Positions 52,044 through 62,559 of a stretch of DNA of 64,000 bases are shown in pieces. The stretch comes from Phlebiopsis flavidoalba (lineage: Eukaryota; Basidiomycota; Agaricomycetes; Polyporales; Phanerochaetaceae), in NCBI GenBank assembly GCA_035772785.1, contig JAOCPU010000039.1, positions 1 through 64,000 of the forward strand. The letters run 5' to 3'. Position numbers and translations under genes: made by a program. Position 1 is the first letter of the stretch, and every line of letters starts with the position of its first letter. The notes under the pieces are model-generated. The model ran no database searches. It was not told the origin of the DNA and saw nothing but the letters and a program-made list of their open reading frames with translations.

Positions 52044-52963
52044 CTAGCGTTCTATGTAGTGTTTTTGGTCGTATACTATCAGTTTCTGTACTAGCTCTTT
52101 GGGTAGCTGGAGGTCTGGCAACCGTCGAGCAAGGAATTCAGAGGACTGGCGGACCTCGTAATCCAAGCAGTGTACTGTTTTGCGCAATGATGGTTTGGCC
52201 AAGAGCTCCCGCAGCTCCACGTCGTCGGTGCTCAAAGTGATCATCATTGAGAAGCTATCTACCCAGAGTTCTTCCAGGGCAGATGCTTTCTGCCCAGCAC
52301 CTGCATCATTGGCTTGAGGCGGCAGTCGGGGCCGCAGTGGAGGTATTTTCTTCATTGGTGAGCGTGAGTGTTGCGTGATGTCATTGACAGCAGGACGGAG
52401 AGATGGTTGTGCGCACCAGCAAAGACCATTTGCCTATGTTTGCATCAAGCAGCTCATGCATCTCCAGGTTGTCACTGTACCGTCTCTCCACTCTCTCTTT
52501 TCGATGTACAATCTGGTGGGGTTGAGGATGGGAAGCACCTTCTTGAGTCCGACGATGCTGTCCGACGGCGCCACTGCCATTTGTAAGTAGACAGTGTTGA
52601 GATTGGGAGTGAATGTAACAAGCGAGTAGAGGTCCTGTCCATAGCCTCCGAGTAATTTGAGCGTCCGTACGGCTCGTCCCAGAGCAGGGTTATGCTCAAT
52701 AATGTTGGCAACGGTTTTTGCGTATGCGTGGGAGTCCGGAGAGAAACAGACTCGTACAGCAGTGGCGAGCCCACGCGCAGCCACCGCTTTGAGACCAACA
52801 GAAGACTGTGGCAACGCAGGTCAGCTGGCTCTTGCGTGGTCAAGGCTGCATCTTCTACAAGCCAAAATGGCGCAGCGTATGCGCAAAACACCTCGTGCGA
52901 TATGGCAAAATGGTACGCGAGTATTTCGCGGAGCAGTTCTTCTGGCAGCCTCTGTTCCGACAT
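52044..52963 (-). CDS. F-box-like protein, copy 2
   Basis: The ATG at 52963 opens MSEQRLPEELLREILAYHFA, an F-box-type motif, followed by LLLVSKRWLRVGSPLLYESV, a common post-F-box region. In a shifted frame the protein continues NPALGRAVRTLKLLGGYGQD, YSLVTFTPNLNTVYLQMAVA and LKKVLPILNPTRLYI. A C-terminal frame (52044-52355) has ALEELWVDSFSMMITLSTDD and ends LIVYDQKHYIER. At least one slip near 52745 and one intron or slip near 52440 are needed. It would act as a substrate receptor of an SCF ubiquitin ligase. It is a paralog of the decayed copy at 27031-28020. Better preservation suggests it may be functional, if the indels are errors. Confidence 0.6.
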
Positions 52964-52969
52964 GGCGTG

Positions 52970-53740
52970 TCAGCTTGGATGGCGGTCTCGAGATGGGACG
53001 CGGTGAGTTCTGGTCAAGATGCGAATGGAGACTTGATCGTCCGCCGCCGCCGTGACGACGCCACCTAGCGCGCAGATGGCCATGCTGTGACTAGCTGTGA
53101 CCCTGCCAGACCTGCTGTCACACTAGTCTCATCCCCAGACTCTCTGCCGCCTATGTTTCTGCGCGATAGCGATTCTGTGTGTGCGCTGCGAAGCCTCTCC
53201 CTTGGACCTTGGATGCAAACCGCAAGACGCGGCGGTGGCTTCGTGGCGCAGCTAAAGACCAAGCGCCACGCTCCCCGAGGTATTCCCCGAACGTCTCTCG
53301 TCGAGGGCCCTGCCGTCGTAAAAATCCATTTATTTATGAAAGTGAGTATTTTGACTAATACACAACAAGCGCACATAGGAGCTCCACGCGAGGATCTTTA
53401 CATCGTCAACCGAGACTCTTGACCGCATAGAGTTCAGAGATGTCCTGAGATGTCCTGTGGGATGCTCACGAGGAGTCGCTCGGCAGGCACGGCGCGGCGC
53501 GTCCGAGGCGTGGCGTGGAGTGGGAGCCACAGAAGGCGTCGCGCCGTTCTGTTCGTGCCTGGCGCATACAGTCAGTACACATGGCTGGCAGTGGCCGGGT
53601 GAATTGATTCAGGGGATTTCTGAGGGATTCTGGCTGCAAGGTTTCGTGGCGTTTATACATTGTGTTTTGTGGGTATACAAAAGGGGCGTGGTAGGGTTTG
53701 ATTGGGCACTCGAGAGTGAATAGAAGGAATGGGCGGTGCG
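52970..53740. other. Unassigned region downstream of the F-box start
   Basis: A plus-strand frame (53087-53422) contains a possible intron (GTGAGTATTTTGAC to ACACAACAAG) between VEGPAVVKIHLFMK and IGAPREDLYIVNRDS, but no family is recognised. The remainder has only overlapping ORFs. Confidence 0.3.
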
Positions 53741-53749
53741 TTTGGAGAA

Positions 53750-53880
53750 GCGTGAGCTTGTGGCTGATGCGCGTACACAAAGGCTCCCAGGGTGCGTTCG
53801 AATTCGCCGTGTGTGTGTTGACTCGTGAACTTTGGCGGTCGAGCAAAGCGGAGAGGTATGCACCACGGTTTACGTCGCGG
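53750..53880 (+). repeat. Short dispersed repeat, copy 1
   Basis: The sequence TCGCCGTGTGTGTGTTGACT followed by GGTCGAGCAAAGCGGAGAGG and CACCACGGTTTAC is matched on the minus strand at 59785-59945 with a few substitutions and gaps. No coding content is apparent. Confidence 0.65.
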
Positions 53881-54029
53881 CGAGGTGCCATTACCTGTCG
53901 GAAATGCGGGAGAACCTGTATATAAAAGTCCACAGAGGGGCACGAATTCGCTGAGGTGGGTGGAGGGGAAGGACGAGTTTTCCCCGCGCGTCATTCGCAC
54001 AGGTTCGCACACATTAAAAAAACATCACG

Positions 54030-54645
54030 TCCGCCGATAGAAGCCCACCCACGCGCAACTCTGCGATGCGATGCTGATGCGCATGGAGTACAACACACGT
54101 TCTCGAGCCTGGGTCTTCGCTGAATCGCTCTTGCGCCCTCGAACTCAGGCGGCCGAGCGAGGCGTCCCCCGCGCCCCTCGACGAGTGAATGGAATACAGG
54201 TCCTGTGCGTCCCCGCCGATCGAAGTTTATGCGCAAGAGGGGCGTTCGGCTTCCCCTCGCGTAGGAAAGTTCGCTCCTGGAGCAGCGAGTGCGTGTGGCG
54301 ACGCATCGAAGAGCCTACTCCGTGACGACGAATAGGGGCAGCTTCAGTGTAACCACCTTCCGCGGCAGAGCGGAACAGAGCATAGATAGGCACCGTACAT
54401 TCTTTTCGTCCTCGCGATAGAAGCCTGCGCATGAAATGGTGACCTCCCATCGCGTAGATGAGTTTCCCCATTATCTGCATCCTGGGGCGGCCAGTACGTG
54501 TACCGACCTGCTTCGCGGCGACGAACAGGGGCCGTCGCGTTCCGCGGGAGAGCGGAACAAGAGCCTAGATAGGCACGTACGTTCTGTTCGTACCCCCCGC
54601 GATAGAAGCCACCCCGCGGGCGCGATGCTGATGCGCATGCACTCG
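54030..54645 (+). repeat. Tandem-type repeat array, three partial units
   Basis: Units at about 54030-54095, 54325-54430 and 54515-54645 share CGATAGAAGCC, and two of them share GATGCTGATGCGCATG. The second and third also share GACGAA(T/C)AGGGGC, AGAGCGGAACA and TAGATAGGCAC in the same order. It looks like a degenerate tandem repeat of about 190 bp. No gene is seen in it. Confidence 0.6.
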
Positions 54646-54775
54646 TGTAGCGGTGGCCGGGCTCCCATGCTCCCCCGCCGTTCGTCTTTCCGGCGAGTAG
54701 GTGGCCACACAGACTATATAGGGACGTTGAGAGGATGTGTATTCGGCAGTTTGAAAGCCAGCTTCGTGGCGGGGA

Positions 54776-55740
54776 TCAAGGCCCGAGAAAGAAGAGGCTA
54801 AATATGGCGCTAAGGGCAACAGGTAGCTTGGGCGGGCGAGCGGCGTACAGCAGGCGGAAGTCGGGCATCTGCTTTCGCGCGTGATTAATAGGGCGTGGGA
54901 GCAAGATACGAGGCGCACCTCGAACGCCAGCCGTTCCGTGCGGGGTGTCATGCAACATTTGAACGTTGGGGGCGTCGGCGCGCGCAGCGGTGGGACGCGT
55001 TTCGCGTCGTGGTCGTCCGTACGCGACTCGGACGCGCTGTGTGGGCCAGAACGACGCGCGCGCAGGCTTGCGACGACACGCGTGGCTGCGCGCCGATCGT
55101 GCTGGCGAACGCGGTGTGCGTCGTGGCCGCTGCGATGAGATCTGATCGCCGCCGCGCGGCGTGCCTCCGCCTCGCGCGCGATACGTTGCGTGCTGGGCGT
55201 TGCTTCCAGGAATGGTCGCGTTATGTATCAGCCCTCGTGCCAGTGCTGTGAAAGCTGGCTTGGAAGTTGTACAGGGTCCTCGCAGCGCAGAGATACGGTC
55301 GTGGGCGTGTTTGCGCACGTTCGCGGGGTGGCCAAGCACGCTCGGGGCGCGGTGTCGTCGGCGACGAGTGCGAGGGCGACGGAGGACGAGGGCTGCCATT
55401 GCGGGACGGGCGTGTTATCTGATGAGGATCCGTGCCGGGGGGGTGGAAGCACAGCATCAGAGCTGGCGTCAGTGGCGTTCAGCAGGCGGCCAGCGCGTAC
55501 GGCGCACTCGACGAGGGCCACAGCCTGCAGCGCTCCGAGGCGGCCACAGCCGTGCATGTACGTACAGGCCAGCGCGAGGGAAGAGAATGCGCATCGTCTG
55601 AATTGTTTCGGCGAGCAGTGAAGGCAGGGGTGGGAACGGGATCAGTGGGCGTCGGCCGGGAACACGGCGCGAGAAGTGGGACGTTCTCGGACGCAGCCAC
55701 CGTCTGCGGCCATGGCCTCTGAGAGAGCAAGCAGCTGCGA
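54776..55740 (-). CDS. Uncertain GC-rich minus-strand gene
   Basis: Two adjoining minus-strand frames look mildly coding: 55479-55730 (SRPTPTDPVPTPAFTARRNN) and 55228-55557, which begins with a helix-like segment (GRLGALQAVALVECAVRAGR) followed by a disordered Ser/Thr region. The frame 54776-55399 overlaps. The GC content keeps all six frames open, so this evidence is weak. No domain is recognised. The plus strand (55190-55621) is a comparable alternative. Confidence 0.2.
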
Positions 55741-56290
55741 GCATGCGCCCTTCTCTGATTTTTTCGCCACCCGCCTCGCCATCACCGCAGGAGGCTGCCA
55801 CGCTCACAGCCGTCCTCGGCATCGCGCCCACCCACATCGCCATCCACTCGTCCTGCCTCCCAACGCACCTTGGCTCCTGCCCCCCACCCCAGCCCGCCGC
55901 GACGATCCCTCCTCAACCTCGCTGCCCGCAGCGTCGATCGCACGCGTATCCGTTTTTCTTGCACCCTGAGCAAAGCGACGTCCATAGCCTCTGTCCAGGC
56001 CTCGCCTGAGCCGTCCTACCCTAAGCGTCACCGACCGCACCGCACGTGCATGGCTGCCTGAACGCCCTCCTGGTGCGTCAATTTCCCGAGCTGCCAGCCT
56101 GCTTCTGCCGGTCGGACGCACTCACTGACTCTTCTCTCATCCTCCCCCCTCCGTCTCTGCGCAGGTCGCACCAACGATTCTCTCCCCCGTCGGGCACACA
56201 CCCTCTCCTCGGTGAGCCTCCTACCAGACCCGCCAGCCTCCCGCAGGGCCCTCCTACCAATTTCCTCCCGAACCCGAACACCTTATCACA
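55741..56290. other. Upstream region of the second RhoGEF
   Basis: A pyrimidine-rich plus strand (55790-56290) with many CCTC and CACC runs is typical of a fungal promoter/5' UTR. No separate gene is supported. Confidence 0.4.
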
Positions 56291-59200
56291 ATGCAAGTCC
56301 TCCCGCAACCCGCCCTCCCATCCCCGCGCCGCCCCGCGCCCTCGCTCCTCGACCGGCGCCCCTCGGCCCAAAAACTCCTCGCCCCGCCGCCGCCGCCCGC
56401 CCCGCGCACGTTCGTGCCCCTCACGCCCATCATCGCCTCCCCGCGCATGACGCCGCCCCTGCGCGTCCTCCCCTCCTCTTCCTCCTCTGCAATCGTCGTT
56501 ACCCGCGAGTGGTAGTAGTTGGGAGTGGGAGTAGTGGAGGGGGAGATTATTTGACGCGCGCGGTACACCCTTGTGGACGTCACCTGAACCCGCCGACGCC
56601 CCCGCCGGCGCGCGCGCCTCGTGCTCCCGCCGCGGGAGAGGCGCACGCGCGTGCCGAGTGTGTCGCTGGAGGATGCGAGGGGTGTGGGGGAGTGGAGGGG
56701 GGGCGTGAAGAGGAGGAGGACTATGCCGGAGGGGTTGGTTGCGGAGGTTGCTTCTCTCGTCAAGCAGGAGCAAGAGCAAGAGCAGAAAGGGGAAGAGGAG
56801 GAGGGGAAGGAAGAAGAGGAAGGGGAGGGAAGGGAAGGGGGAGAAGAGGAGAGGAGGGGAGAGGAAGGAGAAGGATTTTATGCTTGGGGACGAGGAGGAT
56901 GAAGATGAGGAGAGCGCGGTGTCTACGCCTCCGGTGAGCCTCGATGCGGAGGCGCGCGCGAGCGTGCGGCGGTATCATGCGCTGCTTGAGCTGCTCACGA
57001 CGGACGGGGTTGGGTATGTGCTCGATTTGGCGGGTGCTAGTCTCGGTGCGTACTATTTCTTACTCCTCACCTTTGTCAATCCCTTTCATTTCTTCTACCC
57101 TTGTCTATCCCGCATCTCGCTTCTACACCTCTCATCTCCCGCTTCGTTTATTCCCGCGAATATATGCGCATATACTGACTCCGTCACCAGATATACCTCG
57201 CCCAGCTAGAAACATAACAGCCCCACCACCACCACTCTCCGCCCCTCGCCTTCCTCACTCGCAATATCTACGCTCTCCCACATACGCGAGCGCCCGACGA
57301 GCGTCACGCACGTCCGCCTGACGCCTCCGCACTTGCGGACGCTACCAATACCCACGCCGCCGCCAATACGAACCACGACCGAGAAAAAAACACCACGAAA
57401 ACACTAAAGACAGAGAGAAGGAGAGGGAGCGCGAGAAGGAGAAGGGATAGGCCGCTCTTCCCGCCACCCGTCCGCGCCACTATCGCGCGCAACGCGCCTG
57501 CGCTGCTCGCGGCGCACGAGCGGCTCGCACGGCGTCTCGCGCGCGCCCTCAAGGGCGCGGGTACGCGTCGCTCTTCCGGCCACTACACTCACCCTCGGAG
57601 CCCTCGGAAGCCGAACACGAACACGAAGACGAGGACCGGCGGATCGGCGAGATCGATGAGGCGCTCGCGGCGGTGGTGGGCGTGTACCTCGGCGAGGTGG
57701 AGGGCCTGCAGATCTACGACGCGTACTGCCCGTTCCAGACCCGACGCGGCGGACGCGATCCGCGCGGTGCAGGACGCGCACCCCGCGGCGTGGGACGCGT
57801 ACGAGGCGCGCTGCGCCGGCCTCGCCGTGGGCCTCCTCTCCCCCGTGTCCCTCCCTTCTCCCCTTCCTCGGAGGGAGAGGGCGGGGAAGGGGAAGGGGAA
57901 AGCGAGCAGCACGCACAGGCGCGCCGCCTCCGCGCGCTCGACTACCTCATCAAGCCCGTGCAGCGCCTCTGCAAGTACGCGCTGCTCCTCGACGGCGCGG
58001 GCGCGCGCGGCGCGGGGGACGTGTTCCGCGCGCTGGTCGAGCGCGTAAAACCGCGTCGGCGCGACGGCGGTGCTGGCGCGCGCGGCGCGGCGTGTGCAGG
58101 AGCGGCAGCCTGGTCCTTGCCGGAGGCGCTCCCCGTGGAGTACGTGGGTGCGCTCGGTGCGTGTCTCCTCGTGGGGCCGTTGGAGGTTGTGTATGCGCAG
58201 CGGACGCGGTATCTCGCGGCGTTTTTGTATGTTGGGGGGTATGTGCTTCTTGCGAAGGTGCCCAAGGGTGGGAGGTATGAGGTCCGGCATTTGGTTTTTC
58301 GCTGCAGGGGGCTTGTCGTTGCGGATGAGGCCGAGGACGAGCATGGTGAGTGCCCTGCACATCTCTCAGAGCTGAGGCTGATAGTGAACAGCGGAGCTCC
58401 CCGCACGCGTGTCCACCTGTACAACGCCGCACCCACATCCACCTCGCCGCCTGCAGCGCGCCCGAAAAAGCCATCTGGCTCCTCGCCCCTCCGCAGCGCG
58501 CTCTCCTCGCCGCCTCCCGTCCCGCTCCCTCTCCGCTCCCCCTGTACGACACCGATCCTTCCCCTCGTCCTCACCATCGCCCTCGCCAGACGACCCGCCC
58601 ACAGATACCCCCAGCCGCCCCCTCGCATTAGCGCGGTTCGACCCGCACAATCCGCGCCTCCGTCAAGGCCTTCTTCACGCCGCACCACAAGCCGCGCCGG
58701 CGCCGCCCGCCCGCGCAGGGCGTCGGACGCCGCGCTCGCCGACGTGTTTCTCCGAGCCGATCGCGGCTGCTGCCGTGCGGAAAGGGCGCCGCCCGCGCCG
58801 CGCCGTGCGCTCAAGGCCTTCGCACCCCGGAGGCGACTTCGAGAGTCTGGTGCCCGAGCGGAGTGGGCGACGGAGCCGCCGCCGCCGCCGTCTTCCCGCG
58901 CCGCCGAGTGCGCCGCCGAGTCCGGGGAAGGGAGGAGGACGCCGCAGAGGACGAGGAGTCTGGTGGATAATGTGCGTTTCGTTGTTCCATGTGCGCGCTC
59001 CCCCGCCGAGCCGGTGTCGGCGGGCAGCAAGCAGTCTCGCGCCGTCCCCGAGTCCGAGTTTGGCTGCCCTCCGGCCCGAGTCCCGAGTTGTCGCGAGTGC
59101 GGCAAGCGGAGAGCGCTGGTGGCGGAGAGGCTCGCTCCGGCGCAGGGTACAGAGCTCGCCGGACGTGCCGCACGGACGAGGACGAGGACGAAGAGGCGAA

Positions 59201-59614
59201 GCCCCCGTGATGCGGCGCCGCTCGCTGTTCGTGAGCTCGCTCTCGGCGGCGGCGCTCGAGGGCGGGGCGAAGGTGCAGCGCCGCCGCTCGTTGTGTTGTC
59301 AGTTCGCGTCGGTGGGTGTGTGGAGGAGCAGGTAGAGGCGAAGGTGCGGAGGCGCGGGAGCGTGTTTGGTGCGGTGTCGCAGGGAGGGGAGCAGGCGACG
59401 CTGGGGCGGAGGGGGACGTTGCGGGGTCTGTTGGGGCTGCAGGAGGGGCAGCTCGGCGTCGTCGTCGCCTACGTCGGCTCTCTGCCTCTTCCGCCGCGTG
59501 AGCCTCCACTCCATTCTTTTATCTCGATTCTTTTCATATATTAGCGTTGTAATTACATATACGTCTGTCTGTGTCTTTTCTCTCTCTGATATTTCTTTCA
59601 TAGACTATTCGTAG
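56291..59614 (+). CDS. DH-PH guanine nucleotide exchange factor for Rho GTPases (2)
   Basis: The ATG at 56291 opens a Pro/Ser-rich leader (LPQPALPSPRRPAPSLLDRR). A Glu/Lys-rich stretch (56760-56890) precedes the DH domain: SLDAEARASVRRYHALLELL, then after a long intron (about 57044-57185) segments with ARNAPALLAAHERLARRLAR, RIGEIDEALAAVVGVYLGEV and AVQDAHPAAWDAYEARCAG. The CR3 signature is ALDYLIKPVQRLCKYALLLD. A PH-like region follows (YLAAFLYVGGYVLLAKVPKG, IHLAACSAPEKAIWLLAPP), and the C terminus is Arg/Ser-rich with repeated RRRS/RRGS motifs. A small last exon (DYS) after an intron would end at 59614; otherwise the frame stops at 59542. GC-rich codons and several one-base slips (near 57720, 57850 and 58045) obscure the frame. 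It is a distinct gene from the RhoGEF at 42.6-47.3 kb. Confidence 0.72.
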
Positions 59615-59784
59615 CATTTTTTGTGTATTTGTATGCCACATCGCGTCCCGTTTGTGCATCCAGAAGATTACTAGATATACCCACTCCCGCATGTACCACT
59701 ACAAGTTTCGGTTCTGTACACGATTTGCACATACATAATATCTCGTTTCCGGTCTCTTGCATATCGTTGTCCGCGGCAAGGTGT

Positions 59785-59945
59785 TCTCCAGTGGCGTGCC
59801 GTGCTTCGGTAAATCGTGGTGTGTGCCTCGCTGCTTTGCTCGACCGGCCGCAGTTCACATCGAGTCAATACGCACGGCGACTGTACAATAGAGGGACCGA
59901 CAGAAAGACACATGCAGTAGGGGCGCGAATGAGCCATCAGCCAAT
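59785..59945 (-). repeat. Short dispersed repeat, copy 2
   Basis: This is the inverted counterpart of the repeat at 53750-53880, sharing TTGACTCG, GGTCGAGCAAAGC and CACCACG(A/G)TTTAC in the same order. The surrounding 59615-60100 holds no recognisable gene. Confidence 0.6.
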
Positions 59946-60149
59946 AGAAGCACAGCGCTAATGGCGCGGAGGTCCCGCTCGGCAACAAGCGGAGCGGGCG
60001 AGAAGGAACCCCTAACGGTCTCCGTTCTTGATTGAAGTTCAACTTTTGTAGCTGAGATCCTCCAAACCTTTGGTCAGTGACCCGCGTGCGAGGTACTAAC
60101 CGTATAGCTGATTATGCTAATCACACACATAGTGATATACTCAGTGCCT

Positions 60150-61342
60150 ACACAACCCGTGAATTCAAACACGCCGCGGCAACAACCACGACGCCGCGAG
60201 GCTGGCAAATGGGTGCGTCGCAGTCTACATCGCAACGCACGAACCTGTGGGCCCGCGCGCGAGCACATTGCCCCACGCAAGCGCAATAAATGTACAAAAT
60301 GTCCTTGTTATAACAAAGCCAAAACCCGACTCCGAGTCAGTTGTCCCGACACCGCATGCAGACGGTGGCACCGTGAAATCAGAGCCCGACACGGATACCA
60401 AGCCTCGGCTGCTCAGTGCTCCAGCGAGGCCCGCGCTCTCTGCATCACCAAGCACAAGCACGGGAGTAGCACGCTCCAGCGCTCTACCCGATGCAGGCGG
60501 AACGTGGTCAGACTCTGCACAATTCCACCGTGCCGCGCGGTGAAGCCCGAGCCCAACTACGAACTCGTCGCCCCGACACTGCCAGATCACGCAGTGAAAC
60601 CAGAGCCTGGCGCAGACGCGGGGCTGCGACCGCTCGCCGCCGTAGTGAAGCTTGAACCCCAACGCGAGAGCCCCGCCGCATACCCTGAAATCGTTTCCAA
60701 GCGCGGCAGACGCAGAGTAGCGGGTAATTTCATGCCAGCGTAAGCACTATGAATTGAGATGATATTAGGAGCGGATTCCTGGGAAGCCCGGTCGCCCACG
60801 CATGTCGAGGCCCACCGTTAAGCAGCAGATTAAGAATCGCACGGTAGGCACAAAGCCGTGGCTGAAGAGACTGCCGAAATCTCCGGACGCTATTAAGCCT
60901 TCCACGCGCGTGTTACGGTCTGCTACGAGAAGTAAGCGTGTACATTTTATGTTCCTTTTTCGAAAATATTAGCAGCGGGACCGCTCTGACAGTCACGCAG
61001 AGTTGCAGGAAACAGGAAATGAAACTGCAGGATCGGATACTTCTCCGCCCAGGTCGTCTTACGAAGTGACCTCAGAGTCTGAAATAGGAACAGCACAAGA
61101 TATGACATCTTCGCCTCAAGGTCAGTCTCACTTACATATAACAGTGCCCCTCGCGGTCGATCAAGCCTAAACAGAATCCACTGCCTACAATGTCGGTGAA
61201 GCGAGGACGGCCAAAGAAGAAGACCACCGTAGCGAAAGTCCAACCCAGTCCACCAACCATTGACAGAGACCGGGGCCTGCAGTATTCAGGTCTTGTGGGG
61301 ATCCTTCCGACAGGATATCCGTCGAGCTTCACGGGTAGATGA
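60150..61342 (+). CDS. AT-hook/SUMO-motif family protein, copy 3
   Basis: A conserved intron precedes the first visible exon (donor near 60096 in GTGCGAGGTACTAAC, matching copy 2). The exon starts TPRQQPRRRE and carries TVKSEPDTD, AVKPEPNYEL, AVKPEPGAD and VVKLEPQRES, four canonical VKxE SUMO sites, then PEIVSKRGRRRVAG. The next exon has IPGKPGRPRMSRPTVKQQIK, NRTVGTKPWLKRLPKSPDAI and STRVLRSATR. The third exon is acidic Ser/Thr-rich (SYEVTSESEIGTAQDM). The last has a second AT-hook (SVKRGRPKKKTTVAK) and ends RDRGLQYSGLVGILPTGYPS with SFTGR before the stop at 61342. The organisation parallels copy 2. A slip or frame switch near 60540 is required. Nuclear, chromatin-related function is inferred; the family is unrecognised. 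Confidence 0.68.
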
Positions 61343-61734
61343 TTGATTCGCGTTTTTCTTCGAGAACTGCGTGATATTCCGGAATTTATGCTCTACATTA
61401 TCTTGTTAATCAGCTTTCCGCACTCTTGCCGGTGAATAGTAGCGGAAGTGACTATTCCACCCTCTTCTCACACAGAGACAATCGTCCCAGCACGAGGGCG
61501 ACAAAGGCGCATACGCACGACAATATTGGATGAAAGATGCCAGGCTCAGGTGAAAGGAGCGAGCCCAGCGCGAGGGCGGTGGAGGTCTACCACGCCGAAC
61601 GACATGCCGCATCTCACTGCACATGTCAACTGCTTCAGCTGGGCGCGGCCCAGAACCTAGACGTGATATGTATGCTAGGTTGCGCTGTCCGTGTAACGAA
61701 TTCAGGCGCGTGTTGGTTTCCCCTCGAGTCTAAA

Positions 61735-62550
61735 GACCCAAAGGTACTTATCCCCGGGACCACGTAAAGGTCCGCACCAGGACAGTCATCGCCGCAGCGA
61801 CACCCGCCCTCCTCGGGGGTTACTCACCTGCGTCGGGTGCGGTCTTGGAGGAACTCTCTGCCTTTCATTTGGCGCTTGAGTTGAGTCCGACGATGCACCC
61901 GACCACCGAGTTCGTCGTCGTTCCGACCTAAAGAGAAGACAACACATGACATAAGTACAGCGGGCCAAGGCCGGAACAAGGACACCGAGGGGGTGTATAC
62001 CCTGCGATGTTGAGCGAAAGGTAAAAAGCGCAGACATAGAAATGGGCCTGGCACGAGAGCGGCGAAGGCGTATACGCCTCGACGCCCTCTGCCTTGTTGG
62101 CCGAGTCGGATTCTTGTAAGACGCGGGTGTGATGAATGGGCCCAGCACGATGGACGGTGGGGGGTGTGCGCCAGAGACATTCCTCACCGCCACGGCCCGA
62201 GGCGAATGCAATCCCAGTGACGCTCTCGAGCCGCTGCTGAGCCCGAGAGCACGACTACCGGTGGCTGAAGTCGTACTCTCGTTGGCAGAAAGCGCTTCGC
62301 TGCAGGAAAGACAAAGGATAGGCAGCGAGGTGGAGGAGAGAGGTGAAGGGGAGATGGAGGAGGCGAACGAGGCTGGTGGTGCTATTTATGCTGTTTCTGG
62401 ATCGGCCTTTCTGGGTTGTTGGTTGCGAATCAACGGTCATCAGCCGCGCGTCACGTTTTCTCGACGCGACGCGACGCGTTTGATCTGGCGCTTATATCCA
62501 CGGCGCGATATATGGGTGGCGGGGAGCGCCTCTCCTGAGCTCTCTCCACT
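61735..62550 (-). repeat. Dispersed repeat, copy D
   Basis: Read on the minus strand it repeats copy C almost segment for segment: GAGAGGCGCTCC, the AAACGCGTCGCGTCGCG box, CATAAATAGCA, the pyrimidine tract, CTGGGATTGCATTCGCCTC, GGCAGAGAGTTCCTCCAAGA, CAG|GTGAGT near 61826 and GGGGATAAGTACC. It lies just downstream of AT-hook copy 3 in the convergent orientation. It is presumably a promoter/first-exon unit, or a transposable element of unknown class. Confidence 0.8.
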
Positions 62551-62559
62551 CGCATCAGA

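Noticed and set aside
56078..56779. 233-codon minus-strand ORF with Glu/Arg-rich sequence
   Set aside because: Antisense of the RhoGEF leader; GC-rich DNA keeps all frames open.
57942..59105. 387-codon minus-strand ORF
   Set aside because: Antisense to the DH/PH exons that carry recognisable RhoGEF motifs.
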